This document shows, one piece after another, positions 12,811 through 18,289 of a stretch of 18,289 nt of DNA. Both the position numbers and the translations under genes were made by a program. How positions within the stretch are numbered: position 1 is the first letter of the stretch; every line of letters starts with the position of its first letter. The notes beneath the pieces were generated by a model, which was not told the DNA's origin, did no database searches, and saw only the letters and a program-made list of their open reading frames with translations. This DNA is from Methylococcaceae bacterium. Lineage in GTDB: Bacteria > Pseudomonadota > Gammaproteobacteria > Methylococcales > Methylomonadaceae. The stretch is taken from the NCBI GenBank assembly GCA_013138855.1, contig WTBX01000407.1:1-18289 (forward strand), written 5' to 3'.

Positions 12811-13581
12811 ATGTTAGGTGCTATTTCTGGTGATATTATTGGCTCTATTTATGAATGGAACCCTATTAAAATAACTGATTTTGTGTTGTTTGGTAATAAA
12901 TGTGACTATACCGATGACACGGTATTAACTGTCGCTATTGCCTATTCAATTTTAGAAAATGTGGATTATGCCGTTGCGCTAAAGCGTTTTGGAAATAATT
13001 ACACGGCAGGTTATGGAAGCAACTTTTATAACTGGCTACAGTCTCCCAGTTATGAGCCTTATAATAGCTGGGGCAATGGTTCGGCTATGCGTGTTTCCCC
13101 TGTTGGTTTTGCTTTTGATTCGGTTGAAACTGTTTTAGAGCAGGCGAAAAAGAGTGCCGAAGTCACTCATAATCATCCCGAAGGTATAAAGGGAGCTCAG
13201 GCGGTGGCTCTGGCAATTTATCTGGCTCGCACAGGGGCTGATAAAGAGGTGATTAAAAAGGAAATTAGCAATCGCTTTGATTACAATCTTGAGCGAAGTT
13301 TAGAGGAAATAAGACCCTCTTATGTTTTTGAAGTTTCCTGTCAAAAATCTGTGCCTGAATCCATTATTGCCTTTTTAGAATCCAATAACTTTGAAGAAAG
13401 TATTCGAAATGCAATATCGCTAGGGGGCGATAGCGATACAATGGCCTGTATTGCAGGGAGTATTGCAGAGGCTTTTTATCAGCAAGTTCCTGAAAAAATC
13501 GTTCAGCATAGCAAGCAAAAGTTGCCTGATGAATTTTTAAAAATAATAGATAAATTTTATAAAAAATATAGAGTCTCTTGA
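12811..13581 (+). CDS. ADP-ribosylglycohydrolase family protein
   Basis: A 256-residue member of the ARH/DraG family, which removes ADP-ribose from proteins, nucleic acids or small molecules using a two-metal (Mg or Mn) site. Metal-site motifs are present: GAISGDIIGS (3-12), YTDDT (33-37, with T34, D35 and D36) and GGDSDT (205-210, with D207, D209 and T210). NSWGNGSAMR (85-94) and THNHPEGIKGAQA (119-131) are further family signatures. The length is near that of compact bacterial DraG-like proteins. AAGG lies about 9 bases before the ATG. The gene is single, with no DraT or other ADP-ribosyltransferase and no toxin gene next to it, so its substrate cannot be inferred. It converges on the ubiF-like gene with a hairpin between them. 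Confidence 0.92.
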   Translation: MLGAISGDIIGSIYEWNPIKITDFVLFGNKCDYTDDTVLTVAIAYSILENVDYAVALKRFGNNYTAGYGSNFYNWLQSPSYEPYNSWGNGSAMRVSPVGFAFDSVETVLEQAKKSAEVTHNHPEGIKGAQAVALAIYLARTGADKEVIKKEISNRFDYNLERSLEEIRPSYVFEVSCQKSVPESIIAFLESNNFEESIRNAISLGGDSDTMACIAGSIAEAFYQQVPEKIVQHSKQKLPDEFLKIIDKFYKKYRVS

Positions 13582-13610
13582 AAATTTATCAAAACAAGAA
13601 GAATTAATGC

Positions 13611-13637
13611 TCAGATAAGTTCCAAAAGGAAATCTGA
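13611..13637. terminator. Hairpin between convergent genes
   Basis: TCAGAT and TTCC pair with GGAA and ATCTGA around an AAAA loop, with a 3-base bulge (AAG) on the left side. It lies in the 69-base gap between the ADP-ribosylglycohydrolase stop and the ubiF-like stop. There is no long T-run on either strand, so terminator function is plausible but unproven. Confidence 0.4.
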
Positions 13638-13650
13638 CGGTATAAAATTT

Positions 13651-14865
13651 TTAAAATAATGACTCACCACGCGCAAGTTTCGGCAGCTTGCCTTCTAAGC
13701 CCATCGCTGCTTTCATGACTCTATTTTTTAAGGGGGATACACGCTCTGCTAAACCTAAGCCTAAATTTCTTAAAAATTTAACGGGAGCGATGTCGTTACT
13801 AAATAGACGATAAAAAGCATCCATCACCGTCATCATTTTTAAGTTTTCATTACGGCGTAAATCTTCATAGCGTTTTAATACGCTAACATCGGCTATATCT
13901 TCCTTGTTATTAGCCGCTTCAATTAACACTTCTGCTAAGGCCGCCGCATCTAATAAGCCAATATTTACGCCTTGACCTGCAAGTGGATTAATCATATGTG
14001 CAGCATCACCGACTAAAGCTACGCCTTGCTTAACATAGTGTTGAGCATGTTGACGTTTTAACGGAAAACTCGCAACAGCTAAGATTTGGGTCAATTCTCC
14101 CAAGCAATCAGGAAAAGCCGCTGTTAATTCCTGCTTGAGTGCCTCATGAGACAATGCCTTTAAACGCCTAACTTCATCGGCTGAATTATACCAAACAAGT
14201 GAGCCGTAATTATCCGTTAAAGGTAAAAAGGCTTGAGGACCGCTGGGGGTAAAACGCTGCCATGTAATGTCTTGTTGTGGATAATCCGTTTCGACATAAA
14301 TCACTAAAGCGTGTTGCTCATAATCCCAACTAGTAACACCTAAGCCTACGGTTTGTCTAACCCGTGATTGTCCACCGTCAGCCGCAACTAATACCTTAGT
14401 TTTTAGTTGTTGACCATCGTCAAGTTCAATTAATGTTTCTGTCAAAGAATAATCTATTTTACTGATGCTATGAGGTGCAAATAAACTAATATTTTCAAAT
14501 TTTTGTAATCTATCTAATAAAGCTAATTGAGTGACTCTGTTTTCTACAATAAAACCTAGCTCATCACGTTGAATATCATCGCTACAAAACTCAGTATCGC
14601 CTGCGGTTTCAAAAACACGCATTCTTTTAAAAGGACAATAGCGGCGATTTAAAACCCCTTGCCATGCACCAACGGTTTCTAATATATTTTTAGAGGCGAT
14701 ACTTAATGCGGAAACACGTAAATCATGGGCTTGCTCGTCAGCAAAGGCTTCAGGGATATTTTTTTCTATGATGGCGACTTTTAAATGACTGCCCCCTAAA
14801 CCGCAAGCAACGGCTGCACCAACCATGCCACCACCAACAATTATAATATCGAAATTTTGAGTCAT
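13651..14865 (-). CDS. ubiF: UbiH/UbiF-family FAD monooxygenase, most like UbiF
   Basis: A 404-residue flavin hydroxylase of ubiquinone synthesis, of the class adding a hydroxyl to the benzoquinol ring with O2 and NAD(P)H. GGGMVG (11-16) is the ADP-binding motif, ADGGQSRVR (162-170) the DG motif and LVGDAAHMINPLAGQGVN (284-301) the second FAD motif. The stretch WQRFTPSGPQAFLPLTDN (202-219) with SLVWYNS closely follows what I remember of E. coli UbiF. The C-terminal part (FLRNLGLGLAERVSPLK) does too, which favours C6 hydroxylation of the demethoxy intermediate. UbiH and UbiI relatives cannot be fully excluded. The gene appears to be a single transcription unit facing away from the glutamate synthase gene, and has a weak ribosome binding site. 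Confidence 0.85.
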   Translation of the reverse strand: MTQNFDIIIVGGGMVGAAVACGLGGSHLKVAIIEKNIPEAFADEQAHDLRVSALSIASKNILETVGAWQGVLNRRYCPFKRMRVFETAGDTEFCSDDIQRDELGFIVENRVTQLALLDRLQKFENISLFAPHSISKIDYSLTETLIELDDGQQLKTKVLVAADGGQSRVRQTVGLGVTSWDYEQHALVIYVETDYPQQDITWQRFTPSGPQAFLPLTDNYGSLVWYNSADEVRRLKALSHEALKQELTAAFPDCLGELTQILAVASFPLKRQHAQHYVKQGVALVGDAAHMINPLAGQGVNIGLLDAAALAEVLIEAANNKEDIADVSVLKRYEDLRRNENLKMMTVMDAFYRLFSNDIAPVKFLRNLGLGLAERVSPLKNRVMKAAMGLEGKLPKLARGESLF

Positions 14866-14900
14866 TTAACTTAGTTTAGGGTCTGAGGTTAATAATGGAT

Positions 14901-14926
14901 ACGAAGGATGGATCTTCGTTTTTTTT
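14901..14926 (+). terminator. Terminator-like hairpin with T8 upstream of the glutamate synthase gene
   Basis: ACGAAG (14901-14906) pairs with CTTCGT (14914-14919) over a GATGGAT loop, followed by eight T. The stem is short. No plus-strand gene ends just before it, so any transcript it stops would be antisense to, or in the leader region of, the ubiF-like gene. The rest of the gap 14866-15160 holds a TGTCA/TGACA dyad (14953-14967), the palindrome ATGTTAACAT (14981-14990) and no confident promoter. Confidence 0.35.
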
Positions 14927-15160
14927 GAATGAACTTTGATTTTTTATTCATTTGTCACAAAATGACAGTTGCTTAATATTATGTTAACATGCGAAGGTTT
15001 CACTTATAGCATTACTTTGTGGAAAGGAAAGCTTTTAAGATGTTTATAATAAAAGACCACTTGGTAAGTACTTAATATTAGAACTCTATCATGCGTAGCG
15101 AAAAAACACTACACGGGCTTGCTATTTAAGTAAATACAGTTTCGATAGAATCAGGCAACT

Positions 15161-18100
15161 ATGATTAGAAATCCCCAGAATACAGGCACAAATAAAATGC
15201 TTTATAACGCTGATTTATCGCAGGACAGCTGCGGAGTTGGGTTCATTACCCATAAACAAAGTAAGCAAACTCATGATTTATTAATTAAATCGCATGAGGC
15301 ACTTTGTACTATTCCACATCGTGGCGGCATGAGTGCAGAAGGCATTGGTGACGGTGCGGGGGTTAATATTGATTTGTCGCTTAAGTTTTTTCGTAAAATT
15401 ACTAAAAAATCTGATCTTGAGTTAGGTCAGTTTGGAGTGGCGAATTTTTTCTTTCCAGAAAAGCATGATAAATATGATTCTGATGCAAGAAAATTAGTTG
15501 AAGAAAAGCTGGAAAAGTCTGGTTTGCCTATTATTTTATGGCGCGATATTCCTGTTGATAATAGCGTACTTAATCCTGCCGCTGTAAAAGCACAGTTACC
15601 TATTAAACAGCTTGTTTTTGCTCGCCCTGATGATTTAAAGGATGCAACTCATGATGAGTTTGAAAAATATGTTCAAAATGTTTTATTAGCGATTGAGGCG
15701 GAAGGCTTTACCCGTGATGAACTACGCGGCTTTTATCCTTTGTCGATGAGTACACGCACTCAGGTTTATAAGGCGCGTTTAAATTCTAATGAAGTGATCC
15801 CTTATTTCAAGGATTTATACGATAAAGACCACGAAATTTGCACTTTATTTTTCCATACCCGCTTTTCCACTAATACTGCACCTGCCACGATGATGGCGCA
15901 GCCGTTCCGCTATATGGCGCATAACGGTGAGTTAAATACCGATAAGAAAAACCGTTTAAGCGAAAGTGCGATTGCGAGACAAAAAAATAAATCGGTTATT
16001 TTTCCATGTGGCCAATCAGATTCAGGGCGTTTAGATCAGACCTTAACCCGCCGTATTAATGAAGATGATTTAGATATTGTCACTGCGGTGTTAGCGATGA
16101 TGCCGCCTGCGTGGGAAAACGATTCAACTTTATCGGAAGATGTTCGTGCGATGCTGGAATATTTCAGCTTGTATGAAGAAAAAAATGATGGGCCTGCGGC
16201 ATTGATTTTTAATGATGGGATTCGTGTCGGTGCGCGTCTTGATCGTTTAGGTCTGCGTCCCTTGCGTTCTGTAGAAACCGAAGAGTATTTAGCGGTGATG
16301 TCAGAAGCGGGGCAAATCGACTTTCCGCCAGAAACTGTTTTAAAGCGTGGACGTATTGAAGCGGGTGGAATGCTCTATTTTGACCATGAAAAAGGTAAGG
16401 CTTACGATAGCCATCAGGTCATGGAACGCCTAGCGCAAGAAAAAGATTATAAAGCTTTATTAAAAGCGAGCTGTATTCATTTATCTGAATTAGATAAAGT
16501 CGAATTGTCAGCGGTTGATAATCAGCATCCTTTATCAATCGAGCAGCAACATACCGCGTATTCCTTAAATCAGGAAAGTTTTAAATTTTTACTAGACCCG
16601 ATGTTGCAAGTGGGTTTAGAGAAAGTTTCGGCAATGGGCTATGGCGTTACCCCTAATGCTTTGTCTAGCGCGGAAGGGGGCATGTCGCGTTATTTTAGTC
16701 AGCGTTTTGCGCAGGTTACTAACCCACCGCTAGATTCATTGCGCGAAAGTGACGGTATGACTTTGCGGGTCGCCTTAGGTGCAAAACCCACTTTTGCAGC
16801 GGGTGAAAGCAAGCAATTAGTGATTGATTCGCCTGTATTGCAACGTCCGCAGTTAGAACAAATTCGCAAACAAAATACCGTCAGTGTAAAAACATTGGAT
16901 ATGTTATATACACCGATTTTTGATGATGCTAAAGCAAATTCTGATGCCTTGGAAACAGCTTTATTAGAAGTTTGTGAGCAAGTTGAACAAGCGGCACGCG
17001 ATAATATCAGCATTATTATTTTAAGTGATAAAAACATCACGGCGGCAAATGCTGCGATTCCTGCTTTATTAATGGTTTCAGCAGCAAACCAACATTTAGT
17101 TAAGCAAGGTTTACGTTTCAGTTCTTCGCTTATTGCGGAAACAGGACAAGCGGCGAGTCCTCATGATGTTGCTACCATTTTAGGTTTTGGTGCTTCGGCA
17201 ATCTGCCCATTAAGTGTGCATAACCGCGTCATCAGTCATTACCCAGAAGACGCACAGCAAAAAGCCTTGGATAATTTCCAAAAAGGCTTGGCTAAATCGT
17301 TGATGAAAACGATGGGAAAATTCGGTTTATGTACCGCTGAAAGTTATATCGGCGGCGAGTTTTTTGAGTCTAACTATTTAGATACTAATGAGCCTAAATT
17401 AAAACCGTATTTCCCAAACATTCACGCCTCAGTTGGCGGTGTACAATATGCCGATATTGCTGCCAGTGCCGCAGAATGGCATCGTAAAGCCTTAAGTATT
17501 TCTGAAGAAAAAGATATTCCATTCTTAGGTTTATTTAAAGAACGTCAAGAAGGTGCGGGGCATACGTTTGGTAATACCGCAGTTCGTGAATACATTAATA
17601 TGACCGATGAGGACATTTTATATATTCCCCAACAAAAATCGCCCGAAGCCAAAGATACGGCCTATACCGATTTTGGTTATGACAAACGCACGCCAGAACA
17701 AATTGATTCATTCGGCATTACCCCTGCCTATCGCAGTTTTACTCGCAACCTTTATTTAGAGCGTGATTCACGTCCTGCGGCATTGCGTGATATTGTCGAT
17801 TTTCCTGCTGATATTTCTAAAGCAGAAAGTGTTGATGCTTTTGATTTAATTTTAAATAAACAAAATCTACGCGGAAATAATAATTATTTAATTCGTGGTT
17901 TAAAAGTAACTGCGAAAGCGGATGGCTTTGTTGTGACTTTTACTGAAAATAACAGCGAAGCACGTTTACAAGCTTTAGTTGCTCATTTTGCTAAGCGTTT
18001 TGGTGAAGAGAGTTTCTCTGCTGAGGTGAGTGCTAATTCAATTAGTTTGACGGTTTCTGAGAATGAACTGTTAAGTAATTATCTAGTGACGATTAAAACT

Positions 18101-18289
18101 GCGCGTAATTTTATTGATTTAAATGCTGTTCAACCAGCCCATGAAATTACCGCAACTTTAGCCTCTGGTGCGATGAGTCACGGTGCATTATTAGCCGATG
18201 CACATGAAGCGGTGGCACAAGGTACAAATATTGCTGGCGCATTAAGTAACTCAGGAGAAGGTGGCGAGCATTCCAGTCGTTTCGGCACC
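15161..18289 (+). CDS. gltB: Glutamate synthase large subunit, variant form (3' end outside window)
   Basis: Makes glutamate from glutamine and 2-oxoglutarate. 1043 codons are visible with no stop. The ATG at 15161 (AGG about 9 bases upstream) gives a 23-residue propeptide before DSCGVGFI; C24 is the nucleophile of the class II glutamine amidotransferase domain after cleavage. Other amidotransferase motifs are HRGGMSAEGIGDGAG, a variant of the usual HRGA...GDGAG, and HTRFSTNTAP with AQPFRYMAHNGELNT (from residue 232). The central domain includes IIILSDKNITAA and IPALLMVSAANQHL. The FMN synthase domain starts at SGAMSHGAL (1002-1010), with NSGEGGE just after. Between LRDIVDF (875) and LNAVQPAHEI (987) lie about 110 residues, where ordinary GltB has a short linker. 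The FeS cluster region and any gltD partner are outside the window. Confidence 0.9.
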   Translation, partial: MIRNPQNTGTNKMLYNADLSQDSCGVGFITHKQSKQTHDLLIKSHEALCTIPHRGGMSAEGIGDGAGVNIDLSLKFFRKITKKSDLELGQFGVANFFFPEKHDKYDSDARKLVEEKLEKSGLPIILWRDIPVDNSVLNPAAVKAQLPIKQLVFARPDDLKDATHDEFEKYVQNVLLAIEAEGFTRDELRGFYPLSMSTRTQVYKARLNSNEVIPYFKDLYDKDHEICTLFFHTRFSTNTAPATMMAQPFRYMAHNGELNTDKKNRLSESAIARQKNKSVIFPCGQSDSGRLDQTLTRRINEDDLDIVTAVLAMMPPAWENDSTLSEDVRAMLEYFSLYEEKNDGPAALIFNDGIRVGARLDRLGLRPLRSVETEEYLAVMSEAGQIDFPPETVLKRGRIEAGGMLYFDHEKGKAYDSHQVMERLAQEKDYKALLKASCIHLSELDKVELSAVDNQHPLSIEQQHTAYSLNQESFKFLLDPMLQVGLEKVSAMGYGVTPNALSSAEGGMSRYFSQRFAQVTNPPLDSLRESDGMTLRVALGAKPTFAAGESKQLVIDSPVLQRPQLEQIRKQNTVSVKTLDMLYTPIFDDAKANSDALETALLEVCEQVEQAARDNISIIILSDKNITAANAAIPALLMVSAANQHLVKQGLRFSSSLIAETGQAASPHDVATILGFGASAICPLSVHNRVISHYPEDAQQKALDNFQKGLAKSLMKTMGKFGLCTAESYIGGEFFESNYLDTNEPKLKPYFPNIHASVGGVQYADIAASAAEWHRKALSISEEKDIPFLGLFKERQEGAGHTFGNTAVREYINMTDEDILYIPQQKSPEAKDTAYTDFGYDKRTPEQIDSFGITPAYRSFTRNLYLERDSRPAALRDIVDFPADISKAESVDAFDLILNKQNLRGNNNYLIRGLKVTAKADGFVVTFTENNSEARLQALVAHFAKRFGEESFSAEVSANSISLTVSENELLSNYLVTIKTARNFIDLNAVQPAHEITATLASGAMSHGALLADAHEAVAQGTNIAGALSNSGEGGEHSSRFGT

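Overview
The window is AT-rich bacterial chromosome and encodes gammaproteobacterial-type proteins: a UbiD/UbiF ubiquinone pathway, a quinone-linked class 2 PyrD, a ThiO glycine oxidase and several lipoproteins with Gram-negative leaders. An outer-membrane protein ending in Phe points the same way. The flavour recalls methanotroph- or sulfur-oxidiser-like gammaproteobacteria, but that placement is an inference from protein style; no marker here proves it.

Layout. Positions 1-1244 (minus) hold most of ubiD. Two short lipoprotein genes follow (1486-1956, with 14-residue repeats, and 2277-2465), then an overlapping pair of OppB/OppC-type ABC permeases (2613-5041). A convergent junction carries a small mobile element (5073-5175) and is followed by the minus-strand pair thiO-pyrD (7323-5194). 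An outer-membrane protein (7664-8566) has a good terminator. The stretch 8.6-12.8 kb looks accessory: a four-helix membrane protein built from an internal duplication, an MPPED-type metallophosphoesterase, an NlpC/P60 lipoprotein, a large lipoprotein of unknown role and, at its right edge, an ADP-ribosylglycohydrolase gene (12811-13581). These are separated by many palindromic repeats. The window closes with a ubiF-like hydroxylase (minus) and the first 1043 codons of an unusual glutamate synthase large subunit (plus, runs off the end).

The most distinctive content is the set of small palindromic elements. A 103-bp element is present twice in opposite orientations, each copy bounded by its own perfect 8-bp target duplication. 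One copy sits inside what would have been a hairpin between two convergent genes. A different ~98-bp palindromic element lies in frame inside the second ABC permease gene and adds about 33 codons. At least four other palindromic repeat types lie between genes, two of them in two diverged copies.

Most genes look like separate housekeeping units rather than one pathway. ubiD and the ubiF-like gene both serve ubiquinone synthesis, and ubiquinone is the electron acceptor for PyrD, but they are not co-transcribed here. I see no defence locus, CRISPR array, prophage, rRNA or tRNA. The candidates for something undescribed are the palindromic elements, the repeat lipoprotein and the extra segment in the glutamate synthase.
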